A program made the translations under genes and the position numbers. The notes beneath the pieces were generated by a model that was not told the origin of the DNA, did no database searches, and worked only from the letters and a program-made list of their open reading frames with translations. Positions 7,691-15,920 of a stretch of 27,949 nt of DNA are shown piece after piece; positions within the stretch are counted from its first letter, which is position 1, and each line of letters starts with the position of its first letter. Origin of the DNA: Flavobacteriales bacterium (GTDB taxonomy: Bacteria > Bacteroidota > Bacteroidia > Flavobacteriales_D > Parvicellaceae); contig JALWSJ010000077.1 in the NCBI GenBank assembly GCA_026993705.1, forward strand, positions 1 to 27,949, in the 5' to 3' direction.

Positions 7691-8623
7691 ATGAATGACA
7701 CATCACAACTTTTAATTGGCTTTTACCCATTTGTTTTAATTCTTCTTATCATCTTACTCATCAAGTCTGTTGTTATCGTAAAAGAAAAAACCGTTGTTGT
7801 TATTCAACGACTGGGGAAATTCAATAAAATCGCCCATTCTGGTCTTAATTTTATTATTCCTTTTATCGATTCTAAAGCAGGGGAACTTAACCTTCGTGTA
7901 CAACAATTAGACGTAGATATAGAAACAAAAACAAAAGATGATGTATTTGTTAGTTTGCGCGTTTCGGTTCAGTATAAAGTTATGCAAGATAAATTGATAG
8001 ATGCTTTCTATTCATTAGAAAGTCCACGTCATCAAATTTCGTCTTACATTTTTGATGATGTAAGAGCAGAAGTCCCTAAAATGGAATTGGATGATGTTTT
8101 TGCTAAAAAAGATGATATTGCCGGAGCTGTTAGAAAAAATCTTTCAGAATCTATGTTTGAATACGGTTACATCATTGTGAAAGCTCTAATTACAGACATT
8201 GACCCCGATGCTCACGTAAAAGAGTCTATGAATAAGATAAACGCGGCAAAAAGAGAAAAAGAAGCAGCAAAAGAAGAGGCTGAAGCTCTTAAAATAAGGG
8301 TGGTAAAAGCCGCTGAAGCTGATGCCGAGTCAAAAAGACTATCGGGAGAGGGTATTGCGAAACAACGTTTGGAAATCGTTAGAGGGTTTAAAGAATCGGT
8401 TGATGACTTCCAAAAAACACTAAAAGAAATCACTCACGAGGAAGTGATGCAATTTGTTTTATTGACTCAGTATTTTGACACATTGAACAATATTGGTCAA
8501 AACGGGAAAAACACTTCGATTCTTATTCCTCATTCACCTAACTCAGTGAAAGATTTCCACCAACAAATAATGGAAGGTACTTTAATAGGGGAGAAACTGA
8601 AAGACGCTTCTAACGGAAAATAA
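7691..8623 (+). CDS. SPFH/band 7 family membrane protein (HIR-like)
   Basis: The 310-residue protein has an N-terminal hydrophobic anchor (about residues 7-27). A band 7/SPFH domain follows (about 28-200), starting VVIVKEKTVVVIQRLGKFNKI and containing the RVQQLDVDIETKTKDDVFVSL stretch typical of the plant hypersensitive-induced-reaction-like subgroup. A charged Ala/Glu/Lys coiled coil (about 190-225) and a short C-terminal region complete it. Such proteins form oligomeric scaffolds in membranes; no NfeD partner or protease is adjacent, so the job is open. The ATG at 7691 is the first in frame. The gene is convergent with the DUF3299-like gene; the two stop codons are only 29 bp apart. Confidence 0.88.
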   Translation: MNDTSQLLIGFYPFVLILLIILLIKSVVIVKEKTVVVIQRLGKFNKIAHSGLNFIIPFIDSKAGELNLRVQQLDVDIETKTKDDVFVSLRVSVQYKVMQDKLIDAFYSLESPRHQISSYIFDDVRAEVPKMELDDVFAKKDDIAGAVRKNLSESMFEYGYIIVKALITDIDPDAHVKESMNKINAAKREKEAAKEEAEALKIRVVKAAEADAESKRLSGEGIAKQRLEIVRGFKESVDDFQKTLKEITHEEVMQFVLLTQYFDTLNNIGQNGKNTSILIPHSPNSVKDFHQQIMEGTLIGEKLKDASNGK

Positions 8624-8631
8624 CTTTACCA

Positions 8632-8672
8632 CTAAAGTAATCGAGCAATAGCTTATTGATTGATTACTTTAG
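8632..8672. terminator. Possible shared convergent terminator hairpin
   Basis: The arms CTAAAGTAATC (8632-8642) and GATTACTTTAG (8662-8672) form an 11-bp stem between two convergent genes. The stop of the minus-strand gene (8653) lies in the loop. The T tracts on either side are weak (CGTTTT on the plus strand), so termination strength is uncertain. Confidence 0.45.
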
Positions 8673-9093
8673 CGTTTTCTAAGATATAACTCAGTTGATA
8701 AATATCATCAGGATTTAGTCTGAGTGTACCTTCAAAGGTTATGATTTGATCCATTCTCAATCCACTATGTTCTCCTGTAATCTGCACTTCCATTACCGAT
8801 TCAGGCCCAGCACCGCCACAGAAGAAACAAGAACTGTAAGGATTTGCCGAAAGCACATAATAATCCTGAATGACATCTACAGGAATAACGTAACCTCTTA
8901 TTTGCACTTTCTTTCCATCTAAAGACGATACTTTTTTTCCGAATTTCGGCACTTTGTAATAACCTTGAAACTCTTCAGAAAAAACCTCTTCAAAAGTTAC
9001 ATCTTTAAGCACTTCCCACGTTATGATGGTTTGTCCGAGAGCTGAAGAAATCACTCCTGCTAGTAAAATTAGACTAATAAATATCTTTTTCAT
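8653..9093 (-). CDS. Exported DUF3299-like protein
   Basis: The 146-residue protein has a clear signal peptide (MKKIFISLILLAGVISSALG, cleavage near residue 20). The mature part holds GKKVQIRGYVIPVD (about 60-73) and a short Cys motif, C89-F-F-C92 followed by GGAGPES, ending with an IL..AKVI strand. The order 'KVxIRGYxIP ... CxxC' fits the DUF3299 family as I know it: small periplasmic OB-like proteins found beside FtsX-type ABC transporters, including metal-linked sets. The CxxC could bind metal or be redox active. It is the last gene of the four-gene operon, 18 bp after the permease gene. The family call is from pattern memory, not a search. Confidence 0.65.
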   Translation of the reverse strand: MKKIFISLILLAGVISSALGQTIITWEVLKDVTFEEVFSEEFQGYYKVPKFGKKVSSLDGKKVQIRGYVIPVDVIQDYYVLSANPYSSCFFCGGAGPESVMEVQITGEHSGLRMDQIITFEGTLRLNPDDIYQLSYILENAKVINQ

Positions 9094-9111
9094 TTGTATG
9101 TATTTTAATAA

Positions 9112-10425
9112 TTAAGCGGATAACACTTTTGATATATCTGTTTTATATGCCTTGAATGCAGGATATAAAGCAGAAACTATACCAATAATAATAGCTCCTA
9201 AAAAGAGATATAATTCTTCTTGCAAGAAAAGAAATCCCGTGAAATTATAATGGTAATTTTTAGCCAAATACCCTGAGAAAAATTCCATTCCCAAATGACT
9301 GACAATAGTTCCCAAAACATAACCGGTAACCGCCAATAAAAAACCTTCAATAAGTATCATTCCAAAAACTTTTTGGGTAGTTGCTCCCATTGTTCGCATG
9401 ATAGCTATTTCATATTGTCTGTCTTTAAGCGAATTAATCATAGCGACAAACATACTCAGTGAAGCGATAACAACGATAACCAAAGCCATTATCCCAATGA
9501 TTTTTACCGCTGGCTCGATTAACTCAAATAATTGCATAATTTCGATAGCTGGTTCCGCTGCCATCATTCCATCGGTGTTGTTTGCTATACCGGGTAAAGT
9601 AAATCTTGCACGAGGTGTTTTGTATTGCACCAACATGGATGTTATTTCCCTGTCGCGAATATCAATGGATTTTAAAATGGCATCAAAATCTTGCGGGGCA
9701 ATTTCGTGATGGTCATGATGATGATGTTCTTCTTCTTTTTGTTTTTTTAGATTCTCTTCGTGTTCTTCTTTGGATATAATATCAAAATCACCTTTGCTTT
9801 TATGGTCGTGGTCGGCATGTAATATCCAAACGCTTTCTAAGGAAGTCAGTAAAAGGTTATCCAAAACCGTATTTGACGGCTTTAATATACCAACTACAAC
9901 ATACTGCTGTCCTTTGTGTTCTTTTATTGATTCTCCTAATCCATGTCCTCCAGAGAACTTGTCGCCAATTTTTAGATTAAACTTTTTTGCCACCTCACTA
10001 CCAAGCGTTGCTTCCATTGGTTTTTCCCAAAGTTTACCTTCGGATATTTCTCCTTTATACAAATCTACATAGTCGTGCGTAGTTGCTAGTATCCTATATG
10101 TTTTGTAATTATCTCCTATTGAAAGTGGGATTGCTTTTTTTACCATGGGGTGCATCCGCACAAACCCTGTTCGTGCATAGTTTATATTCCCAGTAGGTTT
10201 ATCTATTTGGTATAAATTACATAGTACGGACTGTAATCTACTTCCCTCAGCTGCTATAATAAGGTCAACACCGCCAATATTGTTTTTAAATTTATCTTCA
10301 ATCTGATGTAATGTTAACAGCGTAATCAAAATAATAGAAATACCTGAAACTAACAGCAATACAGATAAACCACTTGAAAGCGGTCGGTACAAGATGTTTT
10401 TCCAACTAATCTTTAAGAGGTTCAT
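9112..10425 (-). CDS. FtsX/LolE-like ABC transporter permease with His-rich periplasmic insert
   Basis: The 437-residue permease has the MacB/LolC/FtsX layout. There is one span at about 16-40, a large extracytoplasmic domain (about 45-300) and three C-terminal spans (about 305-333, 352-380 and 403-425). The cytoplasmic-side motif RQYEIAIMRTMGAT (336-349) is a family hallmark. The periplasmic domain carries a charged, histidine-rich stretch at residues 203-240 (HADHDH, then EEEHHHHDHH), which probably binds divalent metal. It overlaps the ATPase gene by four bases (ATGA at 10422-10425) and precedes the DUF3299-like gene. With those partners it looks like a mechanotransmission-type or metal-related ABC system rather than a classical importer. 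LolCE is the main alternative. Confidence 0.82.
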   Translation of the reverse strand: MNLLKISWKNILYRPLSSGLSVLLLVSGISIILITLLTLHQIEDKFKNNIGGVDLIIAAEGSRLQSVLCNLYQIDKPTGNINYARTGFVRMHPMVKKAIPLSIGDNYKTYRILATTHDYVDLYKGEISEGKLWEKPMEATLGSEVAKKFNLKIGDKFSGGHGLGESIKEHKGQQYVVVGILKPSNTVLDNLLLTSLESVWILHADHDHKSKGDFDIISKEEHEENLKKQKEEEHHHHDHHEIAPQDFDAILKSIDIRDREITSMLVQYKTPRARFTLPGIANNTDGMMAAEPAIEIMQLFELIEPAVKIIGIMALVIVVIASLSMFVAMINSLKDRQYEIAIMRTMGATTQKVFGMILIEGFLLAVTGYVLGTIVSHLGMEFFSGYLAKNYHYNFTGFLFLQEELYLFLGAIIIGIVSALYPAFKAYKTDISKVLSA

Positions 10426-11048
10426 AGTCTTATTTTTGTTTCAAATAAATCTGACAAGCGATTGTCGTGTGTAACGATAAGCAATGTGGCGTTTTGTTTT
10501 TCTGCCTGAGATTTTAAAAGTTCTACCACAGCAGTACAATTGTCATCGTCTAAAGCAGAAGTAGGCTCATCCGCTAAGATTAATTGTGGTGAATTTATCA
10601 AAGCTCTTGCTATGGACACTCTTTGCTTTTGACCTTGACTTAAATTTTTAGGTAAGCTATTTATTTTAGCTGACAAATCTAACTCTCTTAACATTTCTTT
10701 TACCCTGTTTTCATCTTTTTTATTCCCCGCTAAGGTCTGAGCTAAGAATAAATTCTCTTTGATACTAAGAGCATTGAGAAAATGAGGAGTTTGAAAAACG
10801 ATACCAATTTCATTTCCTCTAAAAACGTCTCGTTCGCCCTCCCTTAGTTTGTATAAGGATTGGTTGTTAATCAGCACTTCACCTTGTGTAGGTTTTAGTA
10901 GTCCCGCCAATATATGAAGCAGGGTAGTTTTGCCACAGCCGCTTTTCCCTAAAATAAGTGCGTGAGCTCCCTGTTCAAACGACAAATCAGGAAAAGACAA
11001 TTGATTTTGAGAATTATAGCTAAAGGCTATTTGTTTCGCTGTTAGCAT
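10422..11048 (-). CDS. ABC transporter ATP-binding protein (LolD/MacB type)
   Basis: The 208-residue ATPase has all nucleotide-binding motifs: Walker A GKSGCGKT (34-41), Q-loop around VFQTPHF (84-90), signature LSQGQ (136-140), Walker B LILADE (156-161) and the switch His in IVTHDNRL (191-198). Its size and sequence fit the LolD/MacB/FtsE subclass that partners FtsX-type permeases, and the permease gene overlaps its stop by four bases. It starts 7 bp after the hydrolase gene. It powers the adjacent His-rich permease; the substrate is not known. Confidence 0.9.
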   Translation of the reverse strand: MLTAKQIAFSYNSQNQLSFPDLSFEQGAHALILGKSGCGKTTLLHILAGLLKPTQGEVLINNQSLYKLREGERDVFRGNEIGIVFQTPHFLNALSIKENLFLAQTLAGNKKDENRVKEMLRELDLSAKINSLPKNLSQGQKQRVSIARALINSPQLILADEPTSALDDDNCTAVVELLKSQAEKQNATLLIVTHDNRLSDLFETKIRL

Positions 11049-11055
11049 CTGCTGT

Positions 11056-11742
11056 TTACTGTTTTATAGGTTTTGCATGCAAAAAATCATTGATAACTTT
11101 TCCTATTTCCTCATATCTGTTCATCACCATTGGGTGTCCTCCTCCTTTGATAATATAAGCGTTACCTATATACTTAATCGGGAATACGATATCTTTATCC
11201 CCGTGAATATGTAGTAATTTCTGATGTTGATAATCACTATCCCAATCGTTTATTTGTTGCATAATCCATTTATCAAAAGCTCCTTCGCTTTTTGCGACCA
11301 TGGCTTTGGTTTCAGGATTATAAATATCTCGATACGATTTTTTGATTAAGCTTGAAATATGAAACCCTTTGTTTACCATTTGTTTGAGCACTCCATTAGG
11401 AATTAATGATAAAAAGAATTTACCTCCTTTAAGACGCATAATAGGACTTAATTCTTCTCTGTTTTTTGCTGATGAAATGATGACAATTTTTTCGGGGTGT
11501 TTTATCTTTGCTATTTCCATTGCTAAAATTCCTCCGAAAGATGTTCCGATGAGTGCAAAAGGCTCTGAATCATCTATTTCTTGACTCATCTTTTCTGCGT
11601 ATTCGTGTAGAGAATCGTTTTCGTCCAACGGTTTAAACTCGATAACTTTACTGGGAATATCGAGTACGCTTTGTAAATTTTTATAAACTGTTTTATCTGT
11701 TGCCAGACCGGGGATTAAGTATATTTTTTTTATACCTTCCAT
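11056..11742 (-). CDS. Alpha/beta hydrolase
   Basis: The 228-residue protein starts with a YLIPGLATDKTVY oxyanion-type segment (8-20), followed by the nucleophile elbow GTSFGG (Ser68). An acid is found in HGDKDIVFP (Asp182/Asp184) and the catalytic His in GGGHPMVM (His203). There is no signal peptide, so it acts in the cytoplasm. The substrate cannot be read from the sequence; similar proteins are carboxylesterases or thioesterases of unknown substrate. It is the first gene of an operon with the ABC ATPase (7-bp gap), permease and DUF3299-like protein, expressed from a good promoter at 11768-11798. Whether it works with the transporter is unclear. Confidence 0.85.
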   Translation of the reverse strand: MEGIKKIYLIPGLATDKTVYKNLQSVLDIPSKVIEFKPLDENDSLHEYAEKMSQEIDDSEPFALIGTSFGGILAMEIAKIKHPEKIVIISSAKNREELSPIMRLKGGKFFLSLIPNGVLKQMVNKGFHISSLIKKSYRDIYNPETKAMVAKSEGAFDKWIMQQINDWDSDYQHQKLLHIHGDKDIVFPIKYIGNAYIIKGGGHPMVMNRYEEIGKVINDFLHAKPIKQ

Positions 11743-11767
11743 AAGTTTGTTTATTCGTGTGAACGGA

Positions 11768-11798
11768 CAAAGTTACGAAAAATAACGAATTAAGTCAA
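11768..11798 (-). promoter_or_regulatory. Promoter of the hydrolase-ABC-DUF3299 operon
   Basis: The minus strand reads TTG (11798-11796), a 20-nt spacer, then TAACTTTG (11775-11768). This matches the Bacteroidota TTG / TAnnTTTG promoter with acceptable spacing, and is the best promoter in the window. The start codon at 11742 lies about 26 nt downstream of the -7 box. Confidence 0.6.
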
Positions 11799-11880
11799 TT
11801 TGCGATTTTGAAGGTTTTTTTGTATTCTCTTTTACTTCTTTTCTTTATAAATATATAAATATGACAGCGGATGCTATGTG

Positions 11881-12349
11881 ATTTTTTTATCATCTAAAGA
11901 AACTAAAACTTACTTTCTATGTACTCATTCCACTTGCGTTAGGGATCATTAAGCGACTGTGAAAAACAGTTGAGTTTTTTTGAGCTAACGTAAAAATTTA
12001 GGTAATTTCATAATTCATTGATTTTCAATGTTGTATTTTTACGTTAGTTGGAATCCCTAACACTGGACATCTGAGCACAATAAAACGGTTTTATTTCCCT
12101 TATCCTTCTTCAAAATTATTTTCCATAGCTGGGGCTATGCAAAAGAATTTTTCATCGTCTAAGAAAAATAAACTCCGTTTTTTTTGCTTATTTTCACCGC
12201 GTTAGGGATAGAACGGCGTGTTTGAACTCCTTTTGGTTTGTTGCATATATGCAAACCAAAAGAGTGAGTAGTGATAGCCCGACCATTACGGCGTTAAAAA
12301 GTAATGTAGTGCAACGAAACTACTTTTTTATGCTGTAATGGGAACGCCC
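11881..12349 (-). repeat. Composite interspersed repeat, copy E3 (core + hairpin module + module III)
   Basis: In minus-strand order: core 12349-12199 starting 11 bp after the tsaB stop, hairpin module 12198-12064 (CATAGCCCCAGCTATGG centre), CCCTAACAC boundary 12063-12055, module III with arms at 12047-12034 and 11997-11985, GCGTTAGGG boundary 11944-11936, and a partial second hairpin-module start to about 11881. The rest of the gap down to the promoter at 11798 shows no gene. Confidence 0.8.
12199..12349 (-). ncRNA. Candidate structured RNA core E3 (subtype b)
   Basis: GGGCGTTCCC is followed by P1 (CCATTACAGC / GCCGTAATGG, one A-C mismatch) with apical TTTCGTTGCACTAC, GGTCGGGCTATCACTAC, P2 (CTTTTGGTTTGCATAT / CAAACCAAAAG) and GTTCAAACACGCCGTTCTATCCCTAACGC (subtype b right arm). 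It differs from E1 in P2 sequence but not in pairing. Confidence 0.55.
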
Positions 12350-12360
12350 AAATCATTCAA

Positions 12361-13062
12361 CTACTTTTTTTTATTCAAAGTTTTTTTTGAGGGAATAGCT
12401 ATGAAATCTTTTAGGTAAAAAGGTTCAAAGTAAGCTACATCCTCTGTTTTTTGTTCAAGGAGTCTTTGGTAGGTTAACTCATCCATTGCTGAAGAACTGG
12501 TTCGGATATTTTGCACTACGTTTACCTGTGTATTATTTGCAAAAAGGTCTTGAAACTTATCTGCCCCGTCCCCAAAAAGATATACAGGTTGATGTTCATT
12601 ATCAAAAAAATGCTCGTCGATAACCACTGCCTTTATTTCTTCTTGCTCTTGGGGGAAATTCGTGATTCTTTTGGTAAAAACCTCCATTCTTCGAGCGTCA
12701 ATCATTGGATATAATACGGAAGAAACTTCCACTTCATGCTCTTTGACAAATAAATTAGCCAAAACCTCCAAAGAATCCACGCTTAAAAGGGGAATCTTAA
12801 GGGCGTAGCACAGACCTTTTGCCGCGGAAACTCCAATTCTCAATCCTGTATAAGAGCCAGGACCTTTGGAAACACCAACAGCTGACAAGTCTTTCATTTT
12901 GTATTCGGTAGTCTTAAACAACTGCTCTATGAATAACGTTAATTTTTCGGAATGGATATATTGCAACCCCTCTTCTTCAACGGTTTTAATCGTTTTGCCG
13001 TTTAACGCCAAGGAAACCGAACAGACTTTTGTAGATGTTTCTATATTTAATAGTAATGCCAT
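12361..13062 (-). CDS. tsaB: tRNA threonylcarbamoyladenosine biosynthesis protein TsaB
   Basis: TsaB is the non-catalytic partner of TsaD in the complex that makes t6A37 in tRNAs reading ANN codons. The 233-residue protein starts MALLLNIETSTKVCSV, the ASKHA-fold phosphate-1 strand. It carries the family hallmark GVSKGPGSYTGLRIGVSAAKGL (about 63-84), followed by LLSVDSLEVLA. A lysine-rich tail ends the protein. The gene overlaps the lptB stop by one base (TAATG), so the two are translationally coupled. A repeat element begins 11 bp after its stop codon. Confidence 0.92.
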   Translation of the reverse strand: MALLLNIETSTKVCSVSLALNGKTIKTVEEEGLQYIHSEKLTLFIEQLFKTTEYKMKDLSAVGVSKGPGSYTGLRIGVSAAKGLCYALKIPLLSVDSLEVLANLFVKEHEVEVSSVLYPMIDARRMEVFTKRITNFPQEQEEIKAVVIDEHFFDNEHQPVYLFGDGADKFQDLFANNTQVNVVQNIRTSSSAMDELTYQRLLEQKTEDVAYFEPFYLKDFIAIPSKKTLNKKK

Positions 13063-13802
13063 TAGTCGTTAAACACTTTTTTCTTTAGTTCAAAATTTTG
13101 ACCTAAATACACTTTCTTCACTTGTTCATCCATCGATAAATCTTCGGCTGTTCCGGATTTTAAGATTGCTCCTTCAAACATCAAATATGCTCTATCTACA
13201 ATAGATAGTGTTTCTTGCACGTTGTGGTCGGTAATTAGAATACCTATATTCTTTTTCCGTAATTTTAAAACGATGCTTTGAATATCTTCTACTGCAATGG
13301 GGTCAACTCCTGCAAAGGGTTCATCTAACAAAACAAACTTTGGGTTGACAGCTAAAGCACGTGCAATTTCTGTTCTTCTTTTTTCTCCTCCAGAAAGTTT
13401 TTCCCCTAAATTTTTACGTACATGCCCTAAGCTAAACTCATCGATTAGTTCTTCTAATTTTTCTTTCTGTTCCTTTTTAGAAAGCTTTGTCATTTCTAAT
13501 ATTGCCAAAATATTATCCTCCACACTCAATTTTCTAAAGACAGAAACTTCCTGAGGTAAATAACCAATTCCCATCTGTGCTCTTTTATACATCGGCACGT
13601 GAGTAATGTCAATATCGTCAAGGAAAACCTTTCCCGAATCTGGCTTTACCAATCCCACTATCATGTAAAAAGAAGTTGTTTTTCCTGCTCCATTTGGACC
13701 TAAAAGCCCTATGATTTCGCCTTGATTCACCTCTACGGTAATTCCTTTTACAACCTCTCTACCTTTGTAAGCCTTTTTTATATTGTCGGTTCTCAACTTC
13801 AT
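13062..13802 (-). CDS. lptB: Lipopolysaccharide export ATPase LptB
   Basis: LptB is the cytoplasmic ATPase of the LptB2FG complex that extracts LPS from the inner membrane. The 246-residue protein has Walker A GPNGAGKT (35-42), Q-loop YLPQE (81-85), signature LSGGE (136-140), Walker B VLLDEP (157-162) and the switch HNV in ILITDHNVQET. The YLPQEVSVFRKLSVEDNI stretch is typical of LptB. I start at the ATG at 13802 (MKLRTDNIKKAYKG), seven bases after the upstream stop; an in-frame TTG two codons earlier is less likely. It lies between a YbjN-like gene and tsaB. LptF/G are not in the window. Confidence 0.92.
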   Translation of the reverse strand: MKLRTDNIKKAYKGREVVKGITVEVNQGEIIGLLGPNGAGKTTSFYMIVGLVKPDSGKVFLDDIDITHVPMYKRAQMGIGYLPQEVSVFRKLSVEDNILAILEMTKLSKKEQKEKLEELIDEFSLGHVRKNLGEKLSGGEKRRTEIARALAVNPKFVLLDEPFAGVDPIAVEDIQSIVLKLRKKNIGILITDHNVQETLSIVDRAYLMFEGAILKSGTAEDLSMDEQVKKVYLGQNFELKKKVFND

Positions 13803-13809
13803 GGGCAAA

Positions 13810-14208
13810 TTATTCGGCGTGAGAAAGTTTAATCAACTCATTATAATGTTCACTTAGCAATAAACTCAAAGAATTGATAGAAGCTTCCAGTTCATTAAAA
13901 TCTAAATTTTCAATCTGCAAAGTATCTCTAAAAAGCACTTTTACACCACTTTCATCCAAAGCAAAAGCTCCATGTACAATTTCCCTGTTTTTTTCCAAGA
14001 GTAACTTTAACCCTTCCATGTTTTTGGGATTGATATCAAATAAGTATTGCTCTATAATTACCAAAGGTTCGGCACACCCAATAACTAAATTTTTAAGCCC
14101 TTGTTCCTCATCATTTATAATAAAAACCCCATCATTTTCATCCTCAAAAGTAATGTTTAGATTAAGGTCTATCAGGTAGTTTTTAACTTTTTCAAAGTAT
14201 GCGTTCAT
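13810..14208 (-). CDS. YbjN/CesT-like small protein
   Basis: The 132-residue, acidic, soluble protein has alternating strands and helices reminiscent of the YbjN or type III secretion chaperone (CesT-like) fold: MNAYFEKVKNYLIDLNLNI, then a strand pair around GVFIINDEE and LKNLVIGCAEPLVIIEQYLF (about 39-57), then a helix near NPKNMEGLKLLLEKNREIVHGAF. There is no signal peptide. Its molecular role is unknown; the fold suggests protein binding rather than catalysis. It is the first gene of the unit with lptB and tsaB. No TAnnTTTG box is evident directly upstream. Confidence 0.6.
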   Translation of the reverse strand: MNAYFEKVKNYLIDLNLNITFEDENDGVFIINDEEQGLKNLVIGCAEPLVIIEQYLFDINPKNMEGLKLLLEKNREIVHGAFALDESGVKVLFRDTLQIENLDFNELEASINSLSLLLSEHYNELIKLSHAE

Positions 14209-14282
14209 AGCGGTATAAAATTTTGGACTAAAGTACTAAATAATCCCTAAACTTTTACAGGGGCATAGATTTTGTTTTTTTT

Positions 14283-14419
14283 GCGTTTCCCTTTTTGCCA
14301 AAACAATATTTCGCATTCGCTCAACAATTGTTTTGGCAAAAAAGGTCGGGCTATCCGCTATATCTTTTGGTTTGCATATAGCAAACAAACCAAAAGGATG
14401 TCGCTCCTATCCCTAACGT
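14283..14419 (+). ncRNA. Candidate structured RNA core E4 (subtype a)
   Basis: The 5' end is GCGTTTCCC. P1 is long (CCTTTTTGCCAAAACAAT / ATTGTTTTGGCAAAAAAGG) with apical TTTCGCATTCGCTC, then GGTCGGGCTATCC. P2 is CTTTTGGTTTG / CAAACCAAAAG, then TGTCGCTCCTATCCCTAACGT. The terminal AACGT still pairs with GCGTT through a G-T wobble, where other copies have AACGC. Confidence 0.55.
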
Positions 14420-14722
14420 GGAATGAAATAAGTGCAAGAAAGTGGAATTTGTAGTTCTCAGACGATGAATATCTTCTTTGCATAGCTCCAGCTATGAAAA
14501 TAAAATATGAAGAAGTATGAGGGCGACAAAACCGCATTATGTGCTTACTTTCATTTCATGTTAGGGATTCCAACTAACGTAAAAATAAAATACTGATAAT
14601 CAAATAATTATAAACAGCAGGTATTTTTACGTTAGCTCAAAAACTCAACTGTTTTTCACAGTCGCTTAATGATTCCTAACGTGGACAGGTGAGTGCAAAG
14701 AAAAATAGAATTCAGTTTTCTA
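14283..14722 (+). repeat. Composite interspersed repeat, copy E4 (core + hairpin module + module III)
   Basis: The layout is core 14283-14419, hairpin module 14420-14558 (CATAGCTCCAGCTATG centre at 14480-14495), ATGTTAGGG boundary 14559-14567, module III with arms 14574-14587 and 14622-14635, TCCTAACGT boundary 14674-14682, and a partial second module start to about 14722. The hairpin module is nearly identical to that of E5, in the opposite orientation about 5.8 kb away. Confidence 0.8.
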
Positions 14723-14972
14723 AATAAACAATCAAATATTAAAACAAAATATCTTACTTAATTCATTTCTCTTTAAATAATCTACCATTCGATGTTGAAA
14801 ACTTTCGTCAATAGAATTAATATGTTTATCAATAAGTAGTGAAAAAGGTTGTTAATTTTATTTTCTTTGTATTGTGAAGTTCTTTCTCCTTAATCATGTT
14901 ATCAGACAGATATGTATTTTATACATGAAAGCGGAACTATTTCATAAATATGTTGAACAATTTATTACGAAT

Positions 14973-15854
14973 ATGAAAATATTTAAAACCATATCATTCT
15001 TGTTTTTGATGCTGTCAACCGTATTCTCTTATGCGGGAATTCTCGATCAAGATATAAACAAGCTGGACGAAAACGGAAAGCGTACCGGCTATTGGATTAT
15101 TACCGGTAGTATGAGCAAAGAGAAAGGATACAAGCCGGATGCTAAAGTTGAAGAAGGCGAGTATGTAAGAAGTCGAAAAACCGGACTTTGGAAAAAGTAT
15201 TGGCCTAACGGAAAACTAAAAAGTGAAATCACTTATGTAAGAGGAAGACCCAATGGAGATTATGTTACTTATTTTGAGAATGGAAATATTCAAGAAAAAA
15301 GTTCGTGGGGAGGAAATAAACAAACAGGAACCTATGAGATGTACTATGAAAATGGGCAACTCATGAAGAAAAAAGAATTTTCAGACAATGGAAAATCTAC
15401 TGGAAAAGTTGTTTATTATTATGAGAACGGTCAAAAAGAATTAGAGTTTTCTACCGTAGATGGCGTTGAAGAAGGTGAGGCGGTTTGGTATTATGCCAAC
15501 GGAGATGTTAAAGCTAAAAAAGACTTTACCGGAGGTACGGTAACAAAAGAAGAAACATTTGAAAGAGTAAACCCTGAATATGTTGATAAAACCCCTAAAA
15601 AAGTTATCAAAGGACCAAAAGCAAGTGGAGCAGAAAACGAAGCACAAGGAGGAAAAGAAGGTTCAGCTATCGTAGATGGACATCATATTACTTACGATAA
15701 AGATAAAAATATATTGATGGAAGGAGAGTTTAAGGATGGACGACTCTACAATGGTAAACATTACCTATACGATGAGTTTGGCTTACTTGACCATATCGAT
15801 ATCTATAAAGATGGTGTTTTTGTCGGTAATGGTGTTATAGGCGATAATTTTTAA
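14973..15854 (+). CDS. Exported MORN-2 / YwqK-type repeat protein
   Basis: The 293-residue protein starts MKIFKTISFLFLMLSTVFSYAG, a good signal peptide cleaved near residue 22. Tandem repeats of about 22-24 residues follow with the pattern 'G-x-W-x-x-Y-(W/Y)-x-N-G-x-(L/I/V)': WKKYWPNGKLKSE, YVTYFENGNIQEK, YEMYYENGQLMKK, VVYYYENGQKELE, AVWYYANGDVKAK. After a Lys/Pro-rich linker a final pair (NILMEGEFKDGRLYNGKHYLY) closes it. Such repeats occur in MORN-2/YwqK antitoxin-like proteins; the signal peptide argues for a cell-envelope role. The ATG at 14973 is preferred over a GTG 33 codons upstream, which would bury the signal peptide. It is a single gene, closed by a bidirectional terminator. Confidence 0.8.
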   Translation: MKIFKTISFLFLMLSTVFSYAGILDQDINKLDENGKRTGYWIITGSMSKEKGYKPDAKVEEGEYVRSRKTGLWKKYWPNGKLKSEITYVRGRPNGDYVTYFENGNIQEKSSWGGNKQTGTYEMYYENGQLMKKKEFSDNGKSTGKVVYYYENGQKELEFSTVDGVEEGEAVWYYANGDVKAKKDFTGGTVTKEETFERVNPEYVDKTPKKVIKGPKASGAENEAQGGKEGSAIVDGHHITYDKDKNILMEGEFKDGRLYNGKHYLYDEFGLLDHIDIYKDGVFVGNGVIGDNF

Positions 15855-15868
15855 ATCAATTTTGAAAA

Positions 15869-15917
15869 AGTAAACAAAAAAAAGGGGAGCAATTTGCTCC
15901 CCTTTTTTTGTTTACTT
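15869..15917. terminator. Bidirectional terminator between the MORN gene and rlmH
   Basis: A near-perfect palindrome has a core GGGGAGC AATT TGCTCCCC flanked by A8 on the left and T7 on the right, with outer AGTAAAC/GTTTACT. It sits 15 bp after the plus-strand gene and 4 bp before the stop of convergent rlmH, giving U tracts on both strands. Confidence 0.9.
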
Positions 15918-15920
15918 TTA

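Noticed and set aside
14732..14851. Minus-strand reading frame of about 38 codons with protein-like composition
   Set aside because: It has no start codon and no recognisable match. It may be a gene remnant, but the sequence does not let me support that.
14874..14972. 33-residue N-terminal extension of the MORN-repeat protein from a GTG
   Set aside because: It would place the signal peptide internally; the ATG at 14973 gives a standard signal peptide.
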